Shown here one piece after another: positions 35,563 through 46,932 of a stretch of DNA of 64,000 nt; the first letter of the stretch is position 1; each line of letters begins with the position of its first letter. The position numbers and the translations under genes were made by a program. The notes below the pieces were generated by a model that searched no databases, was not told the DNA's origin, and was given only the letters and a program-made list of their open reading frames with translations. The stretch is from Clitoria ternatea (lineage: Eukaryota; Streptophyta; Magnoliopsida; Fabales; Fabaceae), in NCBI GenBank assembly GCA_037962975.1, contig CM075669.1, positions 188,860,501 to 188,924,500 of the forward strand, written 5' to 3'.

Positions 35563-37877
35563 CTAAATGGACTCTAAATTGTCCAAGGCTTACATGTAAA
35601 ATTTCTAAATGTCCTAGGGAACCTACTGGTCCTTTTCAGGGGTTCCAAAACCCGCCGGATCATAAAATCACCTATTTAGTTCCTATTTTTCACATAAGTC
35701 CCTTATTTCCAACATAAACATCAAGCATCCTATTTCATCAATCCATCACCCAATCTCCTAATCACAACACACACAATTCATAAACACATCACAAACCTGC
35801 CCATATCAATCATCAAACACAAGAACATGGCTCCGTGTCAACATATATCAAATTCAATATAACTATCAATAAAATCACAACATAGCATCAAGACATACTA
35901 AATCTACATTGTCAATACCAATCATCATTATCGATTAATTCTTAAACATCATCATCTAACAACACGCAACTATATAACCATCATTACTATCTCAGCCAAA
36001 CCATAACATTTACGTGCTAAACTAATTCAACAATCACATAAAGCATAATACATTATCACATACATCAAATTACACATCATTATTGAGTTATTACAGGAAC
36101 TCCAATCTCTTTAATCCCTTGGCATTAGTTATCCGTTTAGCCTACCCTCTGAGACATTGGTACCCTCCTTGTCACTGGTCACTAAATTAAATAAAACAAA
36201 AACAAGGGTGAGTGTTTGGAATATCACAATTAATACAGAATGACAAATATAATAAACATGAACTATTCATACTTTAGATCCTAATTACTACAAACTTACC
36301 AGTTTCATTGTAATTATATAATTACCTCATCTACTTCATGATAATTTATATAAAACTAAACATCGGTTTTATTTCCAAACAATATAACTACGCATATATA
36401 TACATATTGCATCCAATATTATCAATATCCACATTTCATGTCATAGAATCATTAATCATCAATTTCCTCATAAAGTATCATGATTATTAATTCACATCTA
36501 TTACCACTGACTCACATGCATATATAACTCCTAGTAGCCGGATACTAAAGGATCGGCCTTCAGCTAGGGGTCCTGCTTGAGACCTCGTGAACCTTGCTTG
36601 GTCCATCGAGTCCTACTTGACTCTCCATCTCAACCATTGTGTCCTACTTGACCACTGGGTAGCTCAACTAGGCCTCAAACACCACAGGAGCCAAAAACAA
36701 GGGGCAAGACCGTCCTACACCACATAAACACATACATAAGCATATCATACATGGCTCTAATATCATCAAATTCATTTATAATCGTCAGAAAATGACAATT
36801 CACAACCACAAAAGGCGGCCACATAGACCCGGCCCTTAATCACCATGCCAAGTTATCACTCATCATTATTCATCCATCTCTTTCACATATTTTTCACAAT
36901 TATAATATCATACACACCACAAGACACGATTATCAATCAATTCAACTCGTAATCCATAAAGCTTTACACAATGTATATAATTTGTATATTTTTATTTCTC
37001 CACTTCCTATCATAAAATTAGTCGATTCAACCTACTTTCTCAATATCTAACCATTTAATTATACATAAGTATGCAAATACAGTTATATAATTCATATCTA
37101 ACTAATCTACATCATTTCTAGCTATTTTTAATTAATTCCTAACCTTTCCGAGACTACCATATATGCCAATCCTAATTAATTACGACCCAAACACCCCTTT
37201 ACCTCGATTCTAAGCTTCTTCGAGTTGTTCTTGTTATCGATTGCGTCCTCCGGTCACTTGATTCACTGCTTCGCTTTCAAACTCAATACCCACTTTGTCA
37301 ATCGTTCCTCCGACACTCGTTCTGGCACCGATGGTCACCGAAATGCAAACCACCTTAGTATATTACCCTTCTTAACATGCTAAAATCAATACCCAAGCTT
37401 TCATAGTCCATATAATACCAAATCCCAACCCCCATGGCCACATGTAAATTTGATTTTGGAGAGGGGAAGGAAGAGAAGAGAAAGAGACTTGAAATAGAGG
37501 TTCCCACATGCATGTACCTTGGTCCCCAATGTCCAAAATGTAAGGAATTAGGGGTTTCCAACAATTCTTGATCACAATTTGTAAGAAGGGAGAAAAGGGA
37601 AGAAGATAGTGTTTTCTCATTTTGTTTTGCATGTCCCATCTAAAAACTAATCACGACACTGACGGTACACTTCAGAATGGCGCTACGCGTCAGGTCACTA
37701 ATTGTATCCTAACGCTACACGCCCATGCCACGCTATGGGTTAGGCCCTGATCCTCTATTCCCTTTAAAATTCATTTTAAAATCCAATATTCCACTTCATA
37801 TCACTTACTTCTTATTATTTTAAATCAAAATACATTTATTTATTTACTCTAATTATTAAAACACCAGAGATGTTACA

Positions 37878-37890
37878 TTCACCCCTCCTA
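37878..37890 (-). other. Polypurine tract, chromovirus
   Basis: TAGGAGGGGTGAA on the minus strand, immediately before the LTR start TGTAACATC. Confidence 0.8.
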
Positions 37891-37925
37891 AAAAGGGATT
37901 TCCTCCCTGAAATCAATGTACCTCA

Positions 37926-40027
37926 TTAAAAAAGATCAGGATACCACTGCCTCATTTCTGATTCCAACTCCCAAGTATAGGTTACTCTATGTAGATTTTG
38001 CCATTTCACTTTTATCAAAGATACTTCCTTGTTTCTCAACCACTTAGTTTGATATCCCTCAATGCAAATAGGTGCTACTTCCACTGTCAAATCCTCTTTC
38101 AACTCAATGGAATCTTTAGGCATAATCATCGATCGTAGGGAATGTACGTCTTCAATTGCAAAATGTAAAACACATTATGGATATTGGTCAAAGATCAGGA
38201 AAGGTCAAATCTATAAGCCACCTCTCCAATCCGTTCCAGAATCTGATACGGTCCAATATATCATAGGTTAAGTTTCTGGCTCTTCAATAAGCAACCTACA
38301 CCTTTGGTAGGTGAAACCTTCAAAAATACCCAATCTCCCACTTGAAACTCAAGTGGCTTATGACAATTATCATAATAACTCTTCTAACGATGCTGGGTTA
38401 TCTTCATTTTCTCTCAAATCAAGGCAACCTGGTCATTCATTTCCTGGATCAACCCGGGTCCCAGATGGACCACATCTCTATTCTCATTCCAACATAGGGG
38501 TGTTCGATACCTCCTACCATATAAGGCCTCCTAAGGAGCCATACTAATGCTACTATGGTAGCTGTTGTTATAGTCAAATTCCATAGATGGCAAGTATCTC
38601 TCCCATGAACCACCTTGTTCCAACATATAAGCCCCCGTAGCATCCTTCAATGTCTGAATAGTCTGCTCAGATTGGCCATTAGTTTGAGGATGATAAATTG
38701 AACTCAACCTCAACTTAGAGCCCAATTCTTGTTGTAAACTCCCTCAGAATCTAGAAGTGAATCAGGGATCACAGTCAGAAATAACACTCGACGACACAAT
38801 ATGTAATCTCACAATCTCAGTGATGTACAATCTAGCGAGTCTGTCTAATGACCATTTCATGTTCATGGCCAAAAAGTGTGTACTCTTAATCAATCTATCC
38901 ATAATTACCCAAATGGCATTACATCCAGAACGAATCCGAGGCAATCCGGATATAAAATCCATCATGATACTCTCCCATTTCCAAATCAGGATCTCAAGTG
39001 GTTGGAGCAATCCAGGGGGTCTCTGATGCTCAACCCTACACTTCTGACACACCACACAAGATCTTACATACTCAGTGATCGCTTTCTTCATTCCGGCTAC
39101 CAGAATTGTCTCAAGTCATGATACATCTTGGTAACACCAAGATGAATACTCAATGAACTCTTGTGTGCTTCAGTCGACACCACTACCCATAAATCTCCTT
39201 CTATAGGCACTACAACATAGTCTCTGAACCGCCATATACCATCACTACCTCTAGTCAAATCCATTTCCTTGCCCCTAGCTTGGGCATCAAGCAGTTTCAA
39301 CAACTCTGCATAATTTTTTTGAGCTACTGCCAAAGATTCCAAGAATTCATTGGAGATCTTCAATATCCTAACAACCATCTGATTTGGGGCTTATACAACA
39401 ACCCCGATATTCATGTCACAAAAATCCTTAAGTAACTCCTGCTCCTTTCCCATCAAAAAAGTTGCATGCAAGACTTTCCTGCTCAAAGCATCAACAACGA
39501 TTTGCTTTGCCATGATGATATTTCAGTTCAAAGTCATAATCTCTCAAATATTCCACCAGTCACCTTTGCCTCATGTTTAACTCTTTCTGACCAAATAAAT
39601 ACTTTAAGCTTTTATGGTAACTAAACACCACAAAACGAGAACCATACAGATAATGATGTTATATCTTCAAGGCAAACACCACCGCTGAAAGCTCCAGATC
39701 ATGAGTTGGATAATTTTGCTTATGCGGTCTCAATTGCCTCAAAGCATATGCAATCACTCGATCATATTGCATCAATACATACCCTAGACTAAACTTGGAC
39801 GCATCACAATATACCATGAATTCCTTTTTCACATCTGGTAATGCGAGTACCGGTGCCAAAGTCAAACATTGCTTAAGAGTCTGGAAACTCAATTCACACT
39901 TTTTTGTCCATACAAATGGAGTCTCCTTTTTAGAAATTTATCTCGGGCCAGATTCAGCCCTCCTCATTATCTGTGAAAATCTTACAAAGAAATCATCGCC
40001 TCCACCAGAACTAGATCCTTCCACCAT
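37926..40027 (-). pseudogene. Chromovirus gag-pol remnant (RH, IN, chromodomain)
   Basis: Minus strand. A gag-like start (ATG at 40027, MVEGSSSGGGDDF) runs straight into reverse transcriptase/RNase H sequence (39892-39659, with VYCDASKFSLGYVLMQ and the NYPTHDLELSAVVFALK block), so everything between gag and RNase H is deleted. Integrase follows: zinc-binding part EAHKSSLSIHLGVTKMYHDL with CVVCQKC (39170-39030); core DFISGLPR and the changed ISDCDP (family form SDRDP) at 38980-38762; IYHPQTNGQSEQ at 38690. The C-terminal segment 38129-37926 ends in VTYTWELESEMR, a chromodomain-like ending. Several stops and shifts, for example near 38750, 38530 and 38250. Confidence 0.82.
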
Positions 40028-40272
40028 AATTCAATTCTACAATATCCAAACCCAACACAATTAGCAACCACTAATTTACTAGGGAGTAGAACAATTACCT
40101 TACACATATATATAAAACCTAATACTGTCGGAGTGCTAAGGGAGCGATACCAAGTTATCCTGTTAATAATGCAAAGAACCATAAACAAATACATTAAAAT
40201 ACAAGAATAGTCCTACATAGGACGCATAAAATCCACTACATATATCCACCTACCCGGTCCTAAAAAGGAACC

Positions 40273-40284
40273 GCTCTAATACCA
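40273..40284 (-). other. Primer binding site, chromovirus
   Basis: TGGTATTAGAGC on the minus strand, one change from the tRNA-Met type site, with GG between it and the LTR junction at 40287. Confidence 0.75.
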
Positions 40285-41101
40285 CCTGTAACGTAAAGGA
40301 TCAAGGGTGTCTGACTTGGCCTAACCGACCCAATCGAAACCTTTAACGTCTCCTATATTTGACCATTCATATGTTTCAGGATATCCGATGACGGCACGGT
40401 CAGTCTCTGGTGAATCATTTTGATGTTTTACGAACTTTTCCTGAAAAGGCCGAAGCCCGGTTCGGACTCTATCACCCTTATTTTTCCATGAAATAGCTTC
40501 TTCAAAAGTCGTTTTAAAACTCGACCCGAATACCTCCAGTGTTTTGGACCTAACTTTTGTATACGATCTTGGAATAAAAAAATTTTGGTCTCAAAATTGA
40601 AGATTAAGTGTGTTCGCCTTAAAATTCCATTGTTTGGACGTTTTTCCCTCCGCGTGATTCAAAAAACTTCATAACTCTCTCATACTACCTTAGATTCATG
40701 CAAAGTTGGTGTCAAAATCTATGTAACAAAGTTATCTACATTTTTTGTGAAGACATCAAAGGCTAAATCCCTCTAGATCAATACAGTTTAATAGATCTTT
40801 ACAACCCTTTAACTGTTTCGTCACCATGCTGGCAGCCTTCATTAAAATTCACATATCTCCTTCTTCTAGTGCTTGAATCGCTCCATTCCTTTTGCTGTGG
40901 AATCATATCAAAGAGCTCTACAATGTTCATGAAGGGAACAAAACCAAATTCTCAAATTTATTTCCAAAGCCATAGCTAATCCGAGAGTTTTTGGAGCCCT
41001 ATCATAAATCAGGTATATCTTGGGCTACCGATCTTGGATTGTTGCAAATGATATATCAAATTAAAGAGAAAAAGAAGATATACAAACTTAATGAAGGGCT
41101 C

Positions 41102-42819
41102 TGATGGTCGATTTTTGATATATTGGAATGAAGAGTTCACTAAAAGAGAATCAAGTTTGTATAATATGAACTCAATGGAATGGATGTGCCAAGTTTAAAC
41201 ACAGAGGTTGTAGTATAGTATAGATGTCGTTCCACTGAGGAGGTGCTAGAATGAAGATCTTAGTTTTGAATTGATTAGGCAGAAAGTTTTTGTTTGGATT
41301 TGTTGTGAATGATGTTGAATAACAAAGTAAATAACTAACAGAGAATAAAATTTGCAAAAGAAACAGTGAATGATTTTTGTGAGAAATTAATTTTGTAAAA
41401 CAGGGATTGACTTCATCACATCTTCACCTTCTGTAAGCTGCATAAGTTTTTATATAAGTAAATCGAGAAGATAGTTTCTACATCACAATCATAGTCATTT
41501 GTATCGATCCCTCGACTACAAAATTTATAAGAATGATTTCAAACCGCTGATCCCTCAGTCACTTTGAAATCATCCCAGCATTATCGATCGATTGTTTTGA
41601 CGTTTATTGTGTTAGACGCCATCCCTGGCTACCTACTCACAACAAGTATTTCTTTCAGATCTGCTTTCAAAAGTCACTTCCCAGCATACTTGAGAAAACT
41701 TAAAACAAGAAAATAGTGATCAAGTACTTTCAGGCATTAAACGCAGAAGGAAATACAGAAACTTATCAAATCTCATTACTAAATAAAAACTTACAACAGC
41801 ATTACTTCAGTGTTGAATGGATTACAGTCAATCCCATAAGGGAGTTTTAGCTACTCATGCTTTGTATTTTCACCATCAAAAGAATGAATACAGAAAATAA
41901 TGGAAAGTGTGAATGAAATACAGGGGATGAATCTGATGTTGGATATATGATGATCCCCTGATGTTGTTTGCAGCCTGATTTATAGGGGTTCTGGTTCAGC
42001 TCCCCTTGCCCACTTGCGTAGAACCCATGCAGCATCATTCAAAGACTTGTAGAAACACAAGAAAATGGGTGAGTTGGCATCGCACCATTGGTGAATATTA
42101 AATTGAAAAATCCCATACTGCATGAGTCACGCTTGAGCTTGATGGTCACGCTCAAGCGTGAAGGGTCCTGATACTCATTAAATGTTCCACGCTCAAACCA
42201 TCTTAATCACGCTTAAGCGTGGTTTTCTTTTGTTCAGTATGCTTGTTCCACGCTTAATCCATGCTGGTTCCTCACTCAGGCGCGCTCGGCTTATGCTTTG
42301 CTATCCATCAGTCACGCTCAAGCGTGTAATGCCTACGCTCAAGCGTTCTTCTTGTTAGACCATGTGCAAGGTCACGCTTGAGCTCCATATAGTTACGCTC
42401 AAGCGCCATTCATGCCTGGGGTCACGCTCACGCTTACTCCTCGCTTGGGCGCTCTCGAGCTCACGCTCAAGCGGTTCATTCCCACGCTTGAGCGTGAGAG
42501 GGGTCCTGATGCCTCTTTGTTTCCTTTAATTCATGCTTGCCCATGCTTAATCCATGCTTAAGCGCCTAGTGTTCACGCTCAAGCGTGAGAGGTGCTTATG
42601 CTCTCCAACTTGTTCAAGCTTGCTTACCTTGCCTTGCCTTCCTGTTGAATTTCCTGCAACTTTCCAAGAGCTTTAACACAATATTTCTTTTATACATTTA
42701 TCCATCACTACTTAAAAGATTCATGCTCACTTCCTTCAATAATTCATTAATTTAGCTCAAAGTCTTTACAAAATTAGTTCAAATGAGTCATGAAATCAAT
42801 GCTTAATCAACCCTTATCA
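41102..42819 (-). repeat. 3' LTR of Athila-type element
   Basis: 1,718 bases, TG...CA ends, with the GGCTC duplication on its outer side. Contains the CACGCTCAAGCGTG array at 42120-42590. Confidence 0.92.
42120..42590. repeat. CACGCTCAAGCGTG palindrome array (3' LTR)
   Basis: Palindromes with CACGCT/AGCGTG arms: TCACGCTCAAGCGTGA (about 42146), CACGCTTAAGCGTG (about 42208, 3' end GG), CACGCTCAAGCGTG (about 42312), and ATTCCCACGCTTGAGCGTG. Copies occur in both orientations; an identical block lies in the 5' LTR. Confidence 0.87.
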
Positions 42820-42833
42820 AACTCTCCCCAACC
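42820..42833 (-). other. Polypurine tract, Athila-type element
   Basis: GGTTGGGGAGAGTT on the minus strand, immediately before the 3' LTR. Confidence 0.82.
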
Positions 42834-44219
42834 TAGATTTTTGCTTGTCCTCAAGTAAAAAGAAGTTTTGGAAAGGGAATCAAGTATTCAATAATCTGTG
42901 TTTCTGCCGCAGACAAAATTTTTAAAAGACAATAATCTGAGTTGATGTTTAGGCAAATGATCTCCTTAATACCAATTCCTTAAATTGTAATGCACCATTA
43001 CCTTGTTCATAAAGCATGTAACCAATTGCTATAAGAATAAGGAACTCTCATTATTTCTCACCTAGGTGGGTGTGTTGCACATTCATCATGAGAACTGCCT
43101 AATTAACATTGCCGGTCATTTCTAATCAAAATCAATTCATAAGATAAGTAAGGATCAAAAGGTCTTTTCAAGGTTGTAATGAGGCTGGGCTATCAAGAAT
43201 TCTTGGTTTTTCTTGAGTTCAAAGTGCATGCATGAATAAGAAGAGCATATGTTCTGAGATTTTTCAAGCTTTTATGAGGCTTCTTCTTTTATGCCACTGA
43301 ATTCTTCATTTTTCTTTTTCTAGTTCTCTATTTTTGTTAAATTTTGGAGAACTTTATTTCTCTTTCAGCCTTAGTTTCTCTTATCACCCTTTTTGGAGAA
43401 GTATTTTATGCTCTTATAAAATTTTTAAGCATGCTAGTAAGGTAAGATTTTATTTCTCATGCTTGGTTTAGGGTGTTTGAATAAAAATTTTTGGCTCAAA
43501 AATGGGCTACAAAAAATTAGGTCATATTCTTAAGGGTAGCTTTTTGGCTCTGAGTTTGTTTTATTTTCAAAATTTGCCTTTATCATTTCCTTGCTTAATC
43601 TCTAAAAGAAATGTTAATCAGAAAATCTGGCAATGCTTATTTACGAATTCTCATGAGACTCTCAGTGTTTAGATTTCTCACTTCTCACCAGGATATAAGG
43701 CTTACTTCCTTATTCTAACAGAAAAGGGTTCAAGCATGTAAACAATAAAAAGTACATTCATTCCAATTCCTTGGTTCTTAATTCAGCCATTTTACCCTTT
43801 TAAAAATCAGTTTTATTGCCTAAAAGTATTTTGCTGCTTAGAAACTTTTCTTGTTCAAAAAGTAAAATCTTTGGTTGGGTTTTTCAAAAATGTTTACAAC
43901 TTTAATCAAAACAAAAATAATCACAAGCAATTCCAAAGTATGCTGCACTAAAGAAAATTTTTAAAGTAAAGCTATAAATTGTCAATTTGAAATAAAACTT
44001 AAAGTAGCAATTTAAACTCAAGAAAAAAAATGAAAGCATTAAAATTTTTCACTCATCCTCAGATGAATCCTCTTCTGTTCCCAGGTTTCTTTCAAGAGGT
44101 CCCTGTGTTGAAGTTCCTGGCCTATCCTGTGTAGTCTCACCTCCTCCCACAAAAGGGGGCCTGTCCCCAGGCCAAGCAATTAGGGCCTCAAACTCGGTAG
44201 GTTGCATCCAAGGATTGTG
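42834..44219 (-). other. 3' untranslated region of Athila-type element
   Basis: 1.4 kb between the end of the 376-codon ORF and the polypurine tract. AT-rich, no coding frame or repeat seen. Confidence 0.5.
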
Positions 44220-45350
44220 TTAACCTGCAGGAATGCTGTGATAAAGGCCACTGTGAATATGCAACAAACCTCTATGATTAGCGTTTTGCTGTGCCAGGAG
44301 GTGGCTATTTTGAATTTTCACGAGGTGAATGCCTTGTAAAATCAGGGTGGCTTCTGTGTTGAGAGGAGGATGGGTAGGTGTTGTGTTGGATGCTTGCTGT
44401 GCTGCTTGATAGGCAGGTGGAGGGGGTACATCAGTTGCAGGAGGTACTGGATTACTGCAGTAACGCTCAATGAAGCGTTTGTCTATGGAAGGCCTAATTG
44501 GTTTGAGGTCTTGTACCTCAACACCATGAGCTGCACAAAAATCAGTGATAAAGGTAGGAAAACCGAGACTCCCTTTTACCTTCTGACCTGCCTGGGAATA
44601 CTTCTGGTCAGAAATCACAAACTTGTGAATTTCATCAGAGAGTATTTGGGCTAGATCAATGGAAATGTCCTCTCTTAGAATGCAGTATAGCAAATAACAC
44701 CTACTAAAAATTAAATCAGAGACATGAGCATTAGGTGCTATGTTAGCTAATAAAAAAGAAGTCCAAACTTGAGAGATAGAAGTCATGTCTTTTCTTAAAA
44801 TTCTCAGTGGGTTCTCTCCTTGCCCCATTTGAAAGTGGTGTCCTGGAACACATATGGCTGCTTCAAGGTCATTGGTGGCAATGAATTGGTTCCTTGCAAT
44901 CATGGCAGCATATTCGCATATTTCTCCCTCTCCTAGGGTCATAATGTTCCCCAAGTAAAAATTGATTGAGTCTCTGTCATAGGAGAGCCAGGTTCCCCTC
45001 ACATAAGTTTTTCTTTCTCCTCCTCCATCTCTTGTCCAAGCATTCGCATAGAACTCTCTCACAACTTCTGGGTCATACTTCTCCCTTGGGTAACATATCT
45101 TTAACCAATTTCTCCTCCTTATGATTTGCAGGAAGGAATCACAATCTCCCAAGGCCAAATCTACTTTTCTTTCTGGTATAAATGTCCAGTTGGAGATGTC
45201 CTCATAACGCTTGCTCTTATCTTTATTCCTGAATCTTGGAGCTTTGTCTTGTTCATCTGTGCGTGGTCTTTTGCCTTTATTTCTTCGGGAACTCCTTGCT
45301 GGGGAAGCAGTGACAGGGGGGTTTGGTGCAATTTGCTTTGTTCTGGCCAT
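44220..45350 (-). CDS. Intact 376-aa ORF, plant transposon-type protein
   Basis: The ATG at 45350 is the first after an in-frame TGA 21 bases upstream; the stop is TAA at 44220. The N-terminus is MARTKQIAPNPP, followed by a basic, nuclear-signal-like stretch (SSRRNKGKRPR, about residues 21-31) and an acidic/basic mix. The middle has FYANAW and RGTWLSYDRDSINFYLGN (about residues 100-135), typical of the 'putative plant transposon protein' domain (PF20167-like) found in 3' ORFs of Athila/Tat relatives. The C-terminus is Pro-, Gln- and His-rich. Function is unknown; no catalytic motif or membrane helix is evident. It starts 1.6 kb downstream of the protease stop, so it would need its own transcript or splicing. 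The frame is intact, unlike most coding sequence in the window. Confidence 0.72.
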   Translation of the reverse strand: MARTKQIAPNPPVTASPARSSRRNKGKRPRTDEQDKAPRFRNKDKSKRYEDISNWTFIPERKVDLALGDCDSFLQIIRRRNWLKICYPREKYDPEVVREFYANAWTRDGGGERKTYVRGTWLSYDRDSINFYLGNIMTLGEGEICEYAAMIARNQFIATNDLEAAICVPGHHFQMGQGENPLRILRKDMTSISQVWTSFLLANIAPNAHVSDLIFSRCYLLYCILREDISIDLAQILSDEIHKFVISDQKYSQAGQKVKGSLGFPTFITDFCAAHGVEVQDLKPIRPSIDKRFIERYCSNPVPPATDVPPPPAYQAAQQASNTTPTHPPLNTEATLILQGIHLVKIQNSHLLAQQNANHRGLLHIHSGLYHSIPAG

Positions 45351-46932
45351 CTGCAAGCTATTCAGTGATCATTTAATAAAATGGTAAAGGAAATTGTTGG
45401 CAATTTCAATAAACTTTTTAACTGACCAGGGAAGACATGCTTATTAGCGACAAAGCAGTTCATCAGTGATGTCTTTTAGCATATGTAACATGTTATGTAT
45501 TTTCATCCGAAAGTTGGCATTAAGATGGAATCACATACAAGGTTAAGAGCCACTTTAATGAGAAATCATCAAGGAATAACACACAAGTGCATATACAAAA
45601 CAGAGGGACCTGATGTCAAAGTAAATTGAAACATGCTTTTTGACTCTTTTTTTGTTTGAACTCAAGCACTCAAAATACTTTCTTTCAGGACTTTTTTCAA
45701 ACATTCAGCATGCGTTAAAAGAATGTGAAACATAAGGGCGATATGCATTACATAGAAGGTGAAACATAAAAGCAGAGCATTGACCCCCTTTTTCTAAACA
45801 ACCCAGAAAACAACCAAGCATAGATCATGGTATTCATTAGAAACAGGAAGAAGGTGGTTAAAGACTTCAATGTATGCAAAAGGAAAGGTATCAATTCTCC
45901 CTAACACAGTAACCATATGCTGTACTTCAAAAGAGGATAGTCTAGTAGTTACCTGGAAGGATCCGAGAGTGATAGAGAGAAGAGAGGATAATGACTTTCA
46001 ATGAAATGCAGGAAAGTGTGACTTATGAGATGAGAGTGAAGAGAACAAATATTTAAGAAGAATTGGGCGGTTACAAAACTTGGAGATTCAGAGGATTAAT
46101 GAACGGTTATTAGAGTGAGAGACTTAGTGGGAAGTTTCAAAATATTATATTTATTAGCATCAGGGGCCATTTTGAATTTCACGCTTGAGCGCAGGATTAT
46201 CACGCTTGAGCGCAGGATTATCACGCTTGAGCGTGCTCGACCAATGGGGTGACTTTGTCTCGCTTAGGCGTTCTTACTGCTCGCTTAAGCGTGTGGGCCT
46301 TGATGCAGAATGTACTTCCTCGCTCAAGCGGATTGCTAGTCGCCCAAGCGACAAAATGAAATTCTGTTTGTACGCCTAAGCGTATGTTTATCGCGCTTGA
46401 GCGTGATATATATGATTGGTACCTGATGCTTCTCGCTTAAACGTGCAGTATTCTAGCTTTAAGCGTGACAGTCTTTTAAATATTCTCGCTCAAGCGTGAC
46501 GGATCACGCTCAAGCGTGATTGAGTTTATTTTGAAAACTCCCTGTGTATTGTTGCCACGCTTAAGGATTGAATCCTTCGCTTAAGCCTGATATGGGTAGT
46601 GAATGGCTCACCTTGGCTCGCTTGAGCGAGTACATCCAACGCTTGAGCATGGTATATATGAACATGACTTACTTTGTCTCGCTTAAGCGAGAATCTTCAC
46701 GCTTGGGCTAACTGTTTCCTTGATGCTCTCTTAATTCAATCTTCAGCTCCAGTTTTGTTTGTCTTTGTTTTAGACTTTTATTTGGACTTCTCTTGATGAG
46801 TGACCTACAGAATAAACAGAAACTTTACTAATATTTAAAAATAAAATTTTCATGGAAAGAAAGTATAAAAGATTGGGTTGCCTCCCAATGAGCGCTTGTT
46901 TATCGTCTTTAGCTTGACACCTGATAGATTTT
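45351..46932 (-). other. Spacer replacing pol in Athila-type element
   Basis: Just after the protease stop, the minus strand at about 46905-46873 reads AAACAAGCGCTCATTGGG and GGAGGCAACCCAA. In Athila relatives this conserved block normally follows the end of pol. Reverse transcriptase, RNase H and integrase are therefore missing between 46933 and this block. The rest holds a palindrome array (46180-46720) and about 0.8 kb without recognised features. Confidence 0.65.
46180..46720. repeat. CGCTCAAGCG palindrome array, internal
   Basis: About fifteen palindromes between gag-protease and the 376-codon ORF, outside the LTRs. Examples with different arms: ATCACGCTCAAGCGTGAT (46503-46520), GTCGCCCAAGCGAC (46339-46352), TACGCCTAAGCGTA (46371-46384), TCTCGCTTAAGCGAGA (about 46677). 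In most the outer arms remain complementary. Confidence 0.87.

Larger units (their letters stand above)
32859..37877 (-). repeat. 3' LTR of chromovirus, 5.0 kb
   Basis: On the minus strand it begins TGTAACATCTCTGG at 37877, directly after the purine tract, and ends CAGGGTGTGACA at 32859. It contains degenerate tandem repeats near its right-hand part (33870-34330), no CGCTCAAGCG array, and CCACTGCCGTGGGAAATTCC-type repeats near 35410-35560. Small open frames in it have no family match that I recognise. Confidence 0.75.
32859..40286 (-). mobile_element. Ty3/gypsy chromovirus, internally deleted
   Basis: Minus-strand element: 3' LTR 32859-37877, polypurine tract, a shortened coding region with a chromodomain-like C-terminus, and a tRNA-Met type primer site at 40273-40284. 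Gag, protease and most of reverse transcriptase are missing. The 5' LTR should start at 40287, but a different LTR begins there; only a 450-base piece of the expected LTR reappears at 63291. The five bases before the left end are ACTCC (32854-32858). The domain set suggests the Tekay/Del clade. Confidence 0.75.

Noticed and set aside
37355..37639. Two overlapping minus-strand open frames of 86-94 codons
   Set aside because: Inside the chromovirus LTR with no recognised domain; probably chance.
41172..41357. 61-codon open frame also found at 56742-56927
   Set aside because: Identical only because both lie in the two LTR copies of one element.
44370..45368. Plus-strand open frames opposite the 376-codon ORF
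   Set aside because: Shadows of the minus-strand coding sequence.
46180..46720. Possible CRISPR-like array
   Set aside because: The repeats are 10-18 base palindromes at irregular spacing in a plant retrotransposon; there are no uniform spacers or cas genes.
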